NCBI RefSeq assembly: GCF_052857255.1
Contig: NC_135504.1
Coordinates: 136,202,929-136,266,928 of the forward strand
Length of the DNA: 64,000 nt
From: Amblyomma americanum
Taxonomy: Eukaryota > Arthropoda > Arachnida > Ixodida > Ixodidae
Direction of reading: 5' to 3'
The position numbers were made by a program, and so were the translations under genes. This document shows positions 10,450 to 22,749 of the stretch, piece by piece. A model generated the notes under the pieces. That model was not told the origin of the DNA. It did not search any database and saw nothing but the letters and a program-made list of their open reading frames with translations. Position 1 is the stretch's first letter; every line of letters starts with the position of its first letter.

Positions 10450-11547
10450 CTGCTGGTGCTGTTGTTGTTGTTGTTGTGCTGCTCCTTCTGCTGCTGTTGT
10501 GATGCTGCTGCTGTGCCGCTGCTGCTGTGCTGGTGCTGGTGCTGTGCTGCTGCTGCTGTGCTGCTGTGCCGCTGCTGCTGTGCTGCTGCTGCTGTGCTGC
10601 TGCTGCTGCTGTGCTGCTGCTGCTGCTGTGCTGCTGCTGCTGCTGCTGCTGTGCTGCTGTGCTGCTGCTGTGCCGCTGCTGCTGCTGCTGTTGTTGTGCC
10701 GCTGCTGCTGCTGTGCTGCTGCTGCTGTGCTGCTTCTGCTGTGCTGCTGTGCTGCTGCTGCTGCTGTTGTGCTGCTGCTGTGCTGCTGCTGTGCTGCTGC
10801 TGCTGTGCTACTGTGCTGCTGCTGTGCTGCTGCTGTGCTGCTCCTGCTGCTGTGCTGCTGCTGTGCTGCTGCTGCTGTGCTGCTGCTGTTGTGCTGCTGC
10901 TGCCGCTGTGCTGCTGTTTTGCTTCTGCTGTGCTGCTGCTACTGTGCTGCTGCTGCTGTGCTGCTGCTGTGCTGCTGCTGTGCTGCTTCTGCTGTGCTGC
11001 TGCTGTGCTGCTATGCTGCTGCGGCTGCTGCTGCTGCTGCTGTTGTTGTATTGCTGCTGCTGTTGTGCTACTGCTGTGCTGCTGCTGCTGCTGTGCTGCT
11101 GTGCTGCTGCTGCTGCAGTTCTGCTGTGCTGCTGCTGCTGTGCTGCTGCTGGTGCTGTTGTTGTTGTTGTTGTGCTGCTCCTTCTGCTGCTGTTGTGATG
11201 CTGCTGCTGTGCCGCTGCTGCTGTGCTGCTGCTGCTGCTGTGCTGCTGCTGCTGTGCTGCTGCTGCTGTGCTGCTCCTGCTGCTGTGCTGCTGTGCTGCT
11301 GCTGCTGTGCTGCTGCCGGTGCTGTTGTTGTTGTTGTGCTGCTCCTTCTGCTGCTGTTGTGATGCTGCTGCTGTGCCGCTGCTGCTGTGCCGCTGCTGCT
11401 GTGCTGCTGCTGCTGCTGCTGTGCTGCTGCTGCTGTGCTGCTGCTGCTGCTGTGCTGCTGTGCTGCTGCTGTGCCGCTGCTGCTGCTGCTGTTGTTGTGC
11501 CGCTGCTGCTGCTGTGCTGCTGCTGCTGTGCTGCTGCTGTGCTGCTG

Positions 11548-11579
<32 letters not shown>

Positions 11580-11880
11580 TGCTGCTGCTGCTGCTGCTGT
11601 GCTGCTGCTGCTGCTGTGCTGCTGCTGCTGTGCTGCTGTGCTGCTGCTGCTGCAGTTCTGCTGTGCTGCTGCTGCTGTGCTGGTGTGCTGCTGCTGTGCT
11701 GCTGCTGGTGCTGTTGTTGTTGTTGTGCTGCTCCTTCTGCTGCTGTTGTGATGCTGCTTCTGTGCCGCTGCTGCTGTGCTGCTGCTGCTGTGCTGCTCCT
11801 GCTGCTGTGCTGCTGCCGGTACTGTTGTTGTTGTTGTTGTGCTGCTCCTTCTGCTGCTGTTGTGATGCTGCTGCTGTGCC
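10450..11880 (+). repeat. Alpha-module cluster, five members
   Basis: HOR A copy 2 equivalent of 780-2,165. The last member has GCCGGTACTG in place of GCCGGTGCTG (near 11,817), a private change. Confidence 0.9.
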
Positions 11881-14621
11881 GCTGCTGCTGTGCTGCTGCT
11901 GCTGTGCTGCTGCTGTGCTGTTGCTGTGCTGCTGCTGCTGCTGTGCTGCTGCTGTGCTGCTGTGCTGCTGCTGTGCCGCTGCTGTTGTTGTGCCGCTGCT
12001 TCTGCTGTGCTGCTGCTGCTGCTGCTGCTGTTGTGCTGCTGCTGCTGCTGTGCTGCTGCTGTTGTGCTGCTGCTGGTTTGCTGCTGCTATGCTGCTGCTG
12101 TTGTGCTGATGCTGAGCTGCTGCTGCTGCTGCTGATGTGCTGCTGTTGCTGTGCTGCTTCTGCTGTGGTGCTGTGCTGCTGCTGCTGTGCTGCTGTGCCA
12201 CTCCTGCTGTTGTTGTTGTTGTTGTGCTGCTGCTTCTGCTGCTGCTGTGCTGCTGCTGTGCTGCTCCTGCTGCTGCTGCTGTGCTGCTGTGGTGCTGCTG
12301 CTGCTGTGCTGCTACTGCTGCTGCTGCTACTGTGCGGCTGCTGAGCTGCTGCTGCTGCTGTGCTGTTGCTGCTGCTGTGCTGCTGCTGTTGTGCTGCTGC
12401 TTTTGTGATGCTGCTGCTGTGCTGCTGCTGCTGTGCTGCTGTGCTGCTTCTGCTGCTGCTGTGCTGCTGCTGCTGCTGTTGTGCTGCTGCTGCTGCTGTT
12501 GTGCTGCTGCTGTGCTGCTGCTGCTGCTGGGCTGCTGCTGCTGCTGTGCTGCTGCTGCTGTGCTGCTGCTGCTGTGCTGCTGCTGCTGTGCTGCTACTGC
12601 TGCTGCTGCTGCTGAGCTGCTGCTGTTGTGCTGCTGCTGCTGCTGTGCTGCTGCTGTTGTGATGCTGCTGCTGTGCCGCTGCTGCTGTGCTGCTGCTGCT
12701 GTGCTGCTGCTGTGCTGCTGCTGTTCTGCTGCTGCTGCTGTGCTGCTGCTGCTGTGCTGCTGCTGCTGTGGTGCTGTGCTGCTGCTGTGCCGCTGCTGCT
12801 GCTGTTGTTGTTGTTGTTCCTCTGCTGCTGCTGTGCTGCTGCTGCTGTTGTGCTGCTGCTGCTGTGCTGCTGCTGCTGCTGTTGTGCTGCTGCTGTGCTG
12901 CTGCTGTGCTGCTCCTGCTGCTGCTGCTGTGCTGATGTGCTCCGGCTGCTGCTGTGCTGCTGCTGCTGCTGTTGTGCTGCTGCTGTTGTGCTGCTGCTGC
13001 TGCTGCTGCTGTGCTGCTGCTGCTGTGCTACTGTGCTGCTGTGCAGCTGCTGCGCTGCTGTTGCTGCTGCTGCTGTGCTGCTGCTGCTGCTGTTGTGCTG
13101 CTGCTGCTGTGATGCTGCTGCTGTGCTGCTGCTGTGCTGCTGTGCTGTGCTGCTGTGCTGCTGCTGGTGCTGTTGTTGTTGTTGTGCTGCTCCTTCTGCT
13201 GCTGTTGTGATGCTGCTGCTGTGCCGATGCTGCTGTGCTGCTGCTGTGGCTGTGCTGCTGCTGCTGTGCTGCTCCTGCTGCTGCGCTGGTGTGCTGCTGC
13301 TGCTGTGCTGCTGCTGTGCTGCTTCTGCTGCTGGTATGCAGCTGCTGCTGTGCTGCTGCTGCTGCAGCTGAGCTGCTGCTGCTGCTGAGCTGCTGCTGCT
13401 GTCCTGCTGCTGTTGTGCTGCTGCTGCTGCTGCTGCTGTGCTGCTGCTGCTGTGTTGCTGCTGCAGCTGAGCTGCTGCTGCTGCTGAGCTGCTGCTGCTG
13501 TGCTGCTGCTGCTGCTGCTGCTGTTGTGCTGCTGCTGCTGCTGCTGTGCTGCTGTGCTGCTGCTGCTATGCTGCTGCTGCTGTGCTGCTGTGCAGCTGCT
13601 GCTGTGCTGCTGCTGTGCTGCTGTGCTGCTGCTGTGCCGCTGCTGCTGCTGCTGTTTTTGTTGTGCCGCTGCTGCTGCTGTGCTGCTGCTGCTGTTGTGC
13701 TGCTGCTGCTGCTGTTGTGCTGCTGCTGGTGTGCTGCTGCTATGCTGCTGCTGCTGTGCTGCTGCTGCTGATGTGCTGCTGCTGCTGTGCTGCTGCTGCT
13801 GTGCTGCTGCTGCTGTGCTTCTGTGCTGCTCCTGCTGTTGTTGTTGTTGTGCTGCTGCTTCTGCTGCTGCTGTTGTGCTGCTGCTGCTGTGCTGCTGCTG
13901 CTGCTGTGCTGCTGCTGCTGCTGTTCTGCTGCTGTGCTGCTCCTGCTGCTGCTGCTGTGCTGCTGCTGTGCTGCTGCTGCTGTGCTGCTACTGCTGCTGC
14001 TGCTGTGCGGCTGCTGAGCTGCTGCTGCTGTGCTGCTGCTGCTGTGCTGCTGCTGCTGCTGTGCTGCTGCTGCTGTGATGCTGCTGCTGTGCTGCTGCTG
14101 CTGCTGTGCTGCTGCTGTGCCGCCGCTGCTGCTGTGCTGCTGCTGCTGTGCTGCTGCTGGTGCTGTGCTGGTGCTGTGCTGCTGCTGCTGTGCTGCTGCT
14201 GCTGTGTTGCTGCAGCTGTGCTGCTGCTGCTGTTGTTGTTGTTTTGTGCTGCTGTTGCTGCTGCTGTTGTGATGCTGCTGCTGTGCTGCTGCTGCTGCTG
14301 CTGCTGATGTGCTGCTCCTGCTGCTGTGCTGCTGCTGCTGCTGTGCCGCTGCTGCTGTGCCGCTGCTGCTGTGCTGCTGCTGCTGCTCTTCTGCTGCTGC
14401 TGTGCTGCTGCTGAGCTGCTGCTGCTGTGCTGCTGCTGCTGTGCTGCTGTGCTGCTGCTGCTCTGCTGCTGTGCTGCTGCTGTGCTGCTGCTGTTGTTGT
14501 TGTGCCGCTGCTGCTGCTGTGCTGCTGCTGCTGTGCTGCTGCTGCTGTGCTGCTGCTGCTGCTGTGCTGCTGCTGCTGCTGAGCTGCTGCTGCTGCTGTT
14601 GTGCTGCTGTGCTGCTGCAGC

Positions 14622-14631
14622 TCGGTGGTTG
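14622..14631 (+). repeat. TCGGTGGTTG landmark (C subtype)
   Basis: HOR A copy 2 equivalent of 4,861. Just downstream GGTGTCCTGCAG replaces the GGTGTGCTGCAG of the other copies. Confidence 0.95.
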
Positions 14632-15847
14632 TGCTGCTGCTGGTGTCCTGCAGCTATGCTGCTGCTGCTGTGTTGCTGCTGCTGCTGTGCTGCTGCTGCT
14701 GTGCTGCTGCTGTTGTGCTGCTGCTGCTGCTGCTGCTGTGCTGCTGCTGTTGTGCTGATGTGCTGCTGCTGTGCTGCTGCTGCTGCTGCTGCTGCTGTGC
14801 TGCTGTTGCTGTGCTGCTTCTGCTGTGGTGCTGTGCTGCTGCTGCTGTGCTGCTGTGCTGCTCCTGTTGTTGTTGTTGTTGTGCTGCTGCTTCTGCTGCT
14901 GCTGTTGTGCTGCTGCTGCTGTGCTGCAGCTGTGCTGCTCCTGCTGCTGCTGCTGTGCTGCTGTGGTGCTGCTGCTGCTGTGCTGCTACTGCTGCTGCTG
15001 CTACTGTGCGGCTGCTGAGCTGCTGCTGCTGTGCTGCTGCTGCTGTGCTGCTGCTGCTGCTGTGCTGCTGCTGCTGTTGTGCTGCTGCTGCTGCTGTGAT
15101 GCTGCTGCTGTGCTGCTGCTGTGCCGCCGCTACTGCTGTGCTGCTGCTGCTGCTGTGCTGCTGTGCTGCTGCTGCTGCTGTGCTGCTGCTGCTGTTGTGC
15201 TGCTGCTGCTGCTGCTGTTGTGCTGCTGCTGCGGCTGCGCTGCTGCTGCTGCTGGGCTGCTGCTGCTGTGCTGCTGCTGCTGTGCTGCTGCTGCTGTGCT
15301 GCTGCTGCTGTGCTGCTACTGCTGCTGCTGCTGAGCTGCTGCTGCTCTGCTGCTGCTGTTGTGCTGCTGCTGCTGCTGTGCTGCTGCTGCTTCTGTTGCT
15401 GCTGCTGTTGTGATGCTGGTGCTGTGCCGCTGCTGCTGTGCTGCTGCTGCTGTGCTGCTGCTGTTCTGCTGCTGCTGTTCTGCTGCTGCTGCTGAGCTGC
15501 TGCTGCTGTGCTGCTGCTGCTGTGCTGCTGCTGCTCTGCTGCTGAGCTGCTGCAGTGCTGCTTCTGCTGTGCTGCTGCTGCTGTGCTGCTGTGCTGCTGC
15601 TGTGCCGCTGCTGCTGCTGTTGTTGTTGTGCCGCTGCTGCTGCTGCTGCTGCTGTTGTGCTGCTGCTGCTGTGCTGCTGCTGCTGCTGTGCTGCTGCTGC
15701 TGCTGAGCTGCTGCTGTTGTGATGCTGTGCTGCTGCTGTGCTGCTTTGCTGCTGCTGCGCTGCTGTGCTCCTGCTGTTGTTGTTGTTGTTGTTGTTGTGC
15801 TGCTGCTGCTGCTGTTGTGCTGCTGCTGCTGCTGTGCTGCTGCTGCT

Positions 15848-15860
15848 GGGCCGGTACTGG
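15848..15860 (+). repeat. GGGCCGGTACTGG landmark
   Basis: Equivalent of 6,058-6,070 in HOR A copy 2. Confidence 0.95.
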
Positions 15861-16119
15861 TGCTGCTGCTGCTGTGCTGCTGTGCTGCTGCTGCTGTGCT
15901 ACTGTGCTGTGCTGCTGCTGTTGTGCTGCTGCTGCTGCTGCTGTTTTGCTGCTGCTGTGCTGCTGCTACTGTGCTGCTGCTGTGCTGCTTTGCTGCTGCT
16001 GTGCTGCTTCTGCTGTGCTGCTGCTGTGCTGCTGCTGCTGCTGCTGTTGTGCTGCTGCTGTTGTGCTGCTGCTGTGCTGCTGCTGCTGCTGCTGCTGTGC
16101 TGCTGTGCTGCTGCTGCTG

Positions 16120-16775
16120 TGCTGCTGCTGGTGCTGTTGTTGTTGTTGTGCTGCTCCTTCTGCTGCTGTTGTGATGCTGCTGCTGTGCCGCTGCTGCTGT
16201 GCTGCTGCTGCTGCTGTGCTGCTGCTGCTGTGCTGCTCCTGCTGCTGTGCTGCTGTGCTGCTGTTGCTGTGCTGCTGCCGGTGCTGTTGTTGTTGTTGTG
16301 CTGCTCCTTCTGCTGCTGTTGTGATGCTGCTGCTGTGCCGCTGCTGCTGTGCTGCTGCTGCTGCTGCTGTGCTGCTGCTGCTGTGCTGCTGCTCCTGTGC
16401 TGCTGTGCTGCTGCTGTTGTTGTGCCGCTGCTGCTGCTGCTGTGCTGCTGCTGCTGTGCTGCTTCTGCTGTGCTGCTGCTGTGCTGCTGTGCTGCTGCTG
16501 CTGCTGTTGTGCTGCTGCTGCTGCTGCTGCTGTGCTGCTGTGCTGCTGCTGCTGCAGTTCTGCTGTGCTGCTGCTGCTGTGCTGCTGTGCTGCTGCTGTG
16601 CTGCTGCTGGTGCTGTTGTTGTTGTGCTGCTCCTTCTGCTGCTGTTGTGATGCTCCTTCTGTGCCGCTGCTGCTGTGCTGCTGCTGCTGTGCTGCTCCTG
16701 CTGCTGTGCTGCTGCCGGTGCTGTTGTTGTTGTTGTTGTTGTGCTGCTCCTTCTGCTGCTGTTGTGATGCTGCTG
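16120..16775 (+). repeat. Alpha-module cluster, four members
   Basis: HOR A copy 2 equivalent of 6,330-7,025, with the same CTCCTTCTG-twice variant in the third member. Confidence 0.9.
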
Positions 16776-18448
16776 CTGTGCCGCTGCTGCTGTGCTGCTG
16801 CTGCTGTGCTGCTGCTGTGCTGTTGCTGTGCTGCTGCTGCTGCTGTGCTGCTGCTGTGCTGCTGTGCTGCTGCTGTGCCGCTGCTGCTGCTGCTGTTGTT
16901 GTGCCGCTGCTGCTGCTGTGCTGCTGCTGCTGCTGTTGTGCTGCTGCTGCTGTGCTGCTGCTGTTGTGCTGCTGCTGCTGGTGTGATGCTGCTATGCTGC
17001 TGCTGATGCTGAGCTGCTGCTGCTGCTGTGCTGCTGCTGCTGCTGTGCTGCTGTTGCTGTGCTGCTTCTGCTGTGGTGCTGTGCTGCTGCTGCTGTGCTG
17101 CTGTGCCACTCCTGCTGTTGTTGTTGTTGTTGTTGTTGTGCTGCTGCTTCTGCTGCAGCTGTGCTGCTGCTGTGCTGCTCCTGCTGCTGCTGCTGTGCTG
17201 CTGCTGTTGTGCTGCTGCTTTTGTGATGCTGCTGCTGTGCTGCTGTGCTGCTTCTGCTGCTGCTGTGCTGCTGCTGCTGCTGCTGTTGTGCTGCTGCTGC
17301 TGCTGTTGTGCTGCTGCTGCGGCTGCGCTGCTGCTGCTGTGCTGCTGCTGCTGCTGGGCTGCTGCTGCTGCTGTGCTGCTGCTGCTGTGCTGCTGCTGCT
17401 GTGCTGCTGCTGCTGTGCTGCTACTGCTGCTGCTGCTGCTGAGCTGCTGCTGCTCTGCTGCTGCTGTTGTGCTGCTGCTGCTGCTGTGCTGCTGCTGCTT
17501 CTGCTGCTGTTGCTGTTGTGATGCTGCTGCTGTGCCGCTGCTGTTCTGCTGCTGCTGCTGTGCTGCTGCTGCTGAGCTGATGCTGCTGTGCTGCTGCTGC
17601 TGTGCTGCTGCTGTTGTGCTGCTGCTGTGCTGCTGCTGTGCTGCTGCTGCTCTGCTGCTGTGCTGCTGCTGTGCTGCTTCTGCTGTGCTGCTGCTGCTGT
17701 GCTGCTGCTGCTGTGGTGCTGTGCTGCTGCTGTGCCGCTGCTGTTGCTGTTGTTGTTGTTGTGCCTCTGCTGCTGCTGTGCTTCTGCTGCTGCTGTTGTG
17801 CTGCTGCTGCTGTGCTGCTGCTGCTGCTGTTGTGCTGCTGCTGCTGTGCTGCTGCTGCTGTTGTGCTGCTGCTGCTGTGATGCTGCTGCTGTGCTGCTGC
17901 TGGGCTGCTCCTGCTGCTGCTGCTGTGCTGATGTGCTCCGGCTGCTGCTGTGCTGCTGCTGCTGTTATGCTGCTGCTGTTGTGCTGCTGCTGCTGCTGCT
18001 GTGCTGCTGCTGCTGTGCTACTGTGCTGCTGTGCTGCTCCTGCGCTGCTGTTGCTGCTGCTGCTGTGCTGCTGCTGCTGCTGTTGTGCTGCTGCTGCTGC
18101 TGTGATGCTGCTGCTGTGCTGCTGCTGTGCTGTGCTGCTGTGCTGCTGCTGGTGCTGTTGTTGTTGTTGTTGTTGTGCTGCTCCTTCTGCTGCTGTTCTG
18201 ATGCTGCTGCTGTGCCGATGCTGCTGTGCTGCTGTGGCTGTGCTGCTGCTGCTGTGCTGCTCCTGCTGCTGCGCTGGTGTGCTGCTGCTGCTGTGCTGCT
18301 GCTGTGCTGCTTCTGCTGCTGGTATGCAGCTGCTGCTGTGCTGCTGCTGCTGTGCTGCTGCTGCTGTGCTGCTGCTGCAGCTGAGCTGCTGCTGCTGCTG
18401 AGCTGCTGCTGCCGTGCTGCCGCTGCTGCTGCTGTCCTGCTGCTGTTG

Positions 18449-18481
<33 letters not shown>

Positions 18482-19599
18482 GCTGCTGCTGCTGTGCTGC
18501 TGCTGTTGTGATGCTGCTGCTGTGCCGCTGCTGCTGTGCTGCTGCTGCTGTGCTGCTGCTGCTGCGCTGCTGCTGTGCTGCTCCTGCTGCTGTGCTGCTG
18601 CTGCTGTGCTGCTGCTGCTGTGCTGCTGCTGTTGTGCTGCTGCTGCTGCTGCTGTGCTGCTGCTACTGTGCTGCTGCTGCTGTGCTGCTGTGCTGCTGCT
18701 GTGCTGCTTCTGCTGTGCTGCTGCTGTGCTGCTGCTGCTGCTGCTGTGCTGCTGCTGCTGCTGTTGTGCTGCTGCTGTGCTGCTGTGCTGCTGCTGCTGC
18801 AGTTCTGCTGTGCTGCTGCTGTGCTGCTGCTGCTGTGCTGCTGCTGCAGCTGAGCTGCTGCTGCTGCTGAGCTGCTGCTGCTGTGCTGCTGCTGCTGCTG
18901 CTGTCCTGCTGCTGTTGTGCTGCTGCTGCTGCTGCTGCTGCTGTGCTGCTGCTGCTGCTGTGCTGCTGCTGCAGCTGAGCTGCTGCTGAGCTGCTGCTGC
19001 TGTGCTGCTGCTGCTGCTGCTGTCCTGCTGCTGTTGTGCTGCTGCAGTGCTGCTGTGCTGCTGCTGCTATGCTGCTGCTGCTGTGCAGCTGCTGCTGTGC
19101 TGCTGCTGTGCTGCTGTGCTGCTGCTGTGCCGCTGCTGCTGCTGCTGTTTTTGTTGTGCCGCTGCTGCTGTTGTGCTGCTGCTGCTGCTGCTGCTGCTGT
19201 GCTGCTGCTGGTGTGCTGCTGCTATGCTGCTGCTGCTATGCTGCTGCTGCTGATGTGCTGCTGCTGCTGTGCTGCTTCTGCTGTGCTTCTGTGCTGCTCC
19301 TGCTGTTGTTGTTGTTGTTGTTGTGCTGCTGCTTCTGCTGCTGCTGTTGTGCTGCTGCTGCTGCTGTTCTGCTGCTGTCCTGCTCCTGCTGCTGCTGCTG
19401 TGCTGCTGCTGTGCTGCTGCTGCTGCTGCTGTGCTGCTGCTGCTGTGCTGCTACTGCTGCTGCTGCTGCTGTGCGGCTGCTGAGCTGCTACTGCTGCTGT
19501 GCTGCTGCTGCTGTGCTGCTGCTGTTGTGCTGCTGCTGCTGTGCTGCTGCTGCTGTGCTGCTGCTGTGCCGCCGCTGCTGCTGTGCTGCTGCTGCTGTG

Positions 19600-20231
19600 C
19601 TGCTGCTGGTGCTGTTGTTGTTGTTGTGCTGCTCCTTCTGCTGCTGTTGTGATGCTGCTGCTGTGCCGCTGCTGCTGTGCTGCTGCTGCTGCTGTGCTGC
19701 TGCTGCTGTGCTGCTCCTGCTGCTGTGCTGCTGTGCTGCTGCTGCTGTGCTGCTGCCGGTGCTGTTGGTGTTGTTGTGCTGCTCCTTCTGCTGCTGTTGT
19801 GATGCTGCTGCTGTGCCGCTGCTGCTGTGCCGCTGCTGCTGTGCTGCTGCTGCTGCTGTGCTGCTGCTGCTGTGCTGCTGCTGCTGCTGTGCTGCTGCTG
19901 CTGTGCTGCTGCTGCTGCTGTGCTGCTGTGCTGCTGCTGTTGTTGTGCCGCTGCTGCTGCTGTGCTGCTGCTGCTGTGCTGCTTCTGCTGTGCTGCTGCT
20001 GTGCTGCTGTGCTGCTGCTGCTGCTGCTGTTGTGCTGCTGCTGCTGCTGCTGTGCTGCTGCTGCTGCTGCTGCTGCAGTTCTGCTGTGCTGCTGCTGCTG
20101 TGCTGCTGTGCTGCTGCTGGTGCTGTTGTTGTTGTTGTGCAGCTCCTTCTTCTGCTGTTGTGATGCTGCTTCTGTGCCGCTGCTGCTGTGCTGCTGCTGC
20201 TGTGCTGCTCCTGCTGCTGTGCTGCTGCCGG

Positions 20232-20267
<36 letters not shown>

Positions 20268-20300
20268 GCTGCTCCTTCTGCTGCTGTTGTGATGCTGCTG
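19600..20300 (+). repeat. Alpha-module cluster, four members, one with (TTG)11
   Basis: Cores near 19,630, 19,785, 20,142 and 20,272. The second has GTTGGTGTTGTTG, a break in the TTG run shared with 40,800, 45,250, 53,615 and 55,287. The third has GCAGCTCCTTCTTCTG. The fourth follows eleven TTG triplets (20,234-20,266), the longest run noted. Confidence 0.9.
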
Positions 20301-20409
20301 CTGTGCCGCTGCTGCTGTGCTGCTGCTGCTGCTGTGCTGCTGCTGTGCTGCTGTGCTGCTGCTGTGTTGCTGCAGCTGTGCTGCTGCGCTGCTGATGCTG
20401 TTGTTGTTG

Positions 20410-20424
20410 TCGTCGTCGTCGTCG
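20410..20424 (+). repeat. (TCG)5 run, first of a pair
   Basis: Five TCG triplets between TTG runs. A second run follows 655 bp downstream, the closest-spaced pair in the window. Confidence 0.97.
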
Positions 20425-21064
20425 TTGTTGTTGTTGTTGTTGTGCTGCTGCTTCTGCTGCTGCTGCTGTGCTGCTGCTGTGCTGCTGCTGTGCTGCTCCT
20501 GCTGCTGTGCTGCTGCTGCTGTGCTGCTGCTGTTGTGCTGCTGCTGCTGCTGTGCTGCTGCTACTGTGCTGCTGCTGCTGTGCTGCTGCTGCTCTGCTGC
20601 TGTGCTGCTGCTGTGCTGCTTCTGCTGTGCTGCTGCTGTGCTGCTGCTGCTGCTGCTGTGCTGCTGCTGCTGCTGCTGCTGTTGTGCTGCTGCTGTGCTG
20701 CTGTGCTGCTGCTGCTGCAGTTCTGCTGTGCTGCTGCTGCTGTGCTGCTGCTGGTGCTGTTGTTGTTGTTGTTGTGCTGCTCCTTCTGCTGCTGTTGTGA
20801 TGCTGCTGCTGTGCCGCTGCTGCTGTGCTGCTGCTGCTGCTGCTGTGCTGCTGTGCTGCTGCTGTGCCGCTGCTGCTGATGCTGTTGTTGTGCCGCTGCT
20901 GCTGCTGTGCTGCTGCTGTGCTGCTTCTGCTGTGCTGCTGTGCTGCTGCTGCTGCTGCTGCTGCTGTTGTTCTGCTGCTGCTGCTGTGCTGCTGCTGCTG
21001 TGCTACTGTGCTGCTGCTGTGTTGCTGCAGCTGTGCTGCTGCGCTGCTGATGCTGTTGTTGTTG

Positions 21065-21079
21065 TCGTCGTCGTCGTCG
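21065..21079 (+). repeat. (TCG)5 run in HOR D unit 1
   Basis: Five TCG triplets. The downstream TTG run is short (three), a feature shared with 25,262 and 46,659. Confidence 0.97.
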
Positions 21080-21439
21080 TTGTTGTTGTTGTGCTGCTGC
21101 TTCTGCTGTGCTGCTGCTGTGCTGCTCCTGCTGCTGTGCTGCTCCTGCTGCTGTGCTGCTGCTGCTGTGCTGCTGCTGCTGTGCTGCTGCTGTTGTGCTG
21201 CTGCTGCTGCTGTTTTGCTGCTGCTGTGCTGCTGCTACTGTGCTGCTGCTGCTGTGCTGCTGCTGTGCTGCTGTGCTGCTGCTGTGCTGCTTCTGCTGTG
21301 CTGCTGCTGTGCTGCTGCTGTGCTGCTGCTGCTGCTGCTGCTGCTGTTGTGCTGCTGCTGTTGTGCTGCTGCTGCTGCTGCTGTGCTGCTGTGCTGCTGT
21401 GCTGCTGCTGCTGCAGTTCTGCTGTGCTGCTGCTGCTGT

Positions 21440-22080
21440 GCTGCTGCTGGTGCTGTTGTTGTTGTGCTGCTCCTTCTGCTGCTGTTGTGATGCTGCTGCT
21501 GTGCCGCTGCTGCTGTGCTGCTGCTGCTGTGCTGCTCCTGCTGCTGTGCTGCTGTGCTGCTGCTGCTGTGCTGCTGCCGGTGCTGTTGTTGTTGTTGTGC
21601 TGCTCCTTCTGCTGCTGTTGTGATGCTGCTCCTGTGCCGCTGCTGCTGTGCTGCTGCTGCTGCTGTGCTGCTGCTGCTGCTGTGCTGCTACTGCTGTGCT
21701 GCTGCTGCTGCTGCTGTGCTGCTGTGCTGCTGCTGTTGTTGTGCCGCTCCTGCTGCTGTGCTGCTGCTGCTGTGCTGCTTCTGCTGTGCTGCTGCTGTGC
21801 TGCTGTGCTGCTGCTGCTGCTGTTGTGCTGCTGCTGCTGCTGTGCTGCTGCTGCTGTGCTGCTGTGCTGCTGCTGCTGCAGTTCTGCTGTGCTGCTGCTG
21901 CTGTGCTGCTGTGCTGCTGCTGGTGCTGTTGTTGTTGTGCTGCTCCTTCTGCTGCTGTTGTGATGCTCCTTCTGTGCCGCTGCTGCTGCTGTGCTGCTGC
22001 TGCTGTGCTGCTGCCGGTGCTGTTGTTGTTGTTGTTGTTGTGCTGCTCCTTCTGCTGCTGTTGTGATGCTGCTGCTGTGC
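21440..22080 (+). repeat. Alpha-module cluster, four members
   Basis: Cores near 21,472, 21,603, 21,948 and 22,046 in HOR D unit 1. The spacer between the third and fourth is shorter than in sister copies because the CTCCTGCTGCTG stretch is missing. Confidence 0.88.
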
Positions 22081-22749
22081 CGCTGCTGCTGTGCTGCTGC
22101 TGCTGTGCTGCTGCTGTGCTGTTGCTGTGCTGCTGCTGTGCTGCTGTGCTGCTGCTGTGCCGCTGCTGCTGCTGCTGTTGTTGTGCCGCTGCTGCTGCTG
22201 TGCTGCTGCTGCTGCTGCTGTTGTGCTGCTGCTGCTGTGCTGCTGCTGTTGTGCTGCTGCTGCTGGTGTGCTGCTGCTATGCTGCTGCTGTTGTGCTGCT
22301 GCTGTTGTGCTGCTGCTGATGCTGAGCTGCTGCTGCTGCTGCTGCTGTGGTGCTGTTGCTGTGCTGCTTCTGCTGTGGTGCTGTGCTGCTGCTGTTGTTG
22401 TTGTTGTTGTTGTGCTGCTGCTTCTGCTGCTGCTGTGCTGCTGCTGTGCTGCTCCCGCTGCTGCTGCTGTGCTGCTGTGGTGCTGCTGCTGCTGTGCTGC
22501 TACTGCTGCTGCTGCTACTGTGCGGCTGCTGAGCTGCTGCTGCTGCTGTGCTGCTGCTGTGCTGCTGCTGTTGTGCTGCTGCTTTTGTGATGCTGCTGCT
22601 GTGCTGCTGCTGCTGTGCTGCTGTGCTGCTTCTGCTGCTGCTGTGCTGCTGCTGCTGCTGCTGCTGTTGTGCTGCTGCTGCTGCTGTTGTGCTGCTGCTG
22701 CGGCTGCGCTGCTGCTGCTGTGCTGCTGCTGCTGCTGTGCTGCTGCTGC

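Larger units (their letters stand above)
9610..18505 (+). repeat. HOR A, copy 2
   Basis: Repeats the landmark order of 1-9,060. Offsets drift smoothly with small unit indels: about 9,701 at the start, 9,669 at the TCG run (10,054), 9,707 near 12,137, 9,761 near 14,309 and 9,793 near 15,719. They then fall to 9,470-9,481 after the 350 bp duplication that copy 1 carries. The opening 100 bp (9,610-9,710) also matches the words at about 5,790-5,890, which suggests the join between HOR copies used the related half-unit. Similarity to copy 1 stops abruptly near 18,505. Confidence 0.88.
18505..20865 (+). repeat. Family-switch segment C
   Basis: At about 18,505 the sequence leaves the HOR A order. 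From the GCTGCGCTGCTGCTG word near 18,563 it follows the order seen at 39,577 onward and 44,047 onward (offset about 21.0 kb to the first). It holds GCAGCTGAGC repeats, CTATGC, CTGTTTTTGTTG (about 19,146), GTGCCGCCGC, four alpha modules (19,600-20,300), a TCG run (20,410) and one more alpha (20,740-20,815). No gene is present. Confidence 0.8.

Noticed and set aside
18505..20865. Segment C as an inserted mobile element
   Set aside because: It has no terminal repeats, target-site duplication, transposase or reverse transcriptase signature. It is the same (GCT)nGT sequence in a different landmark order.
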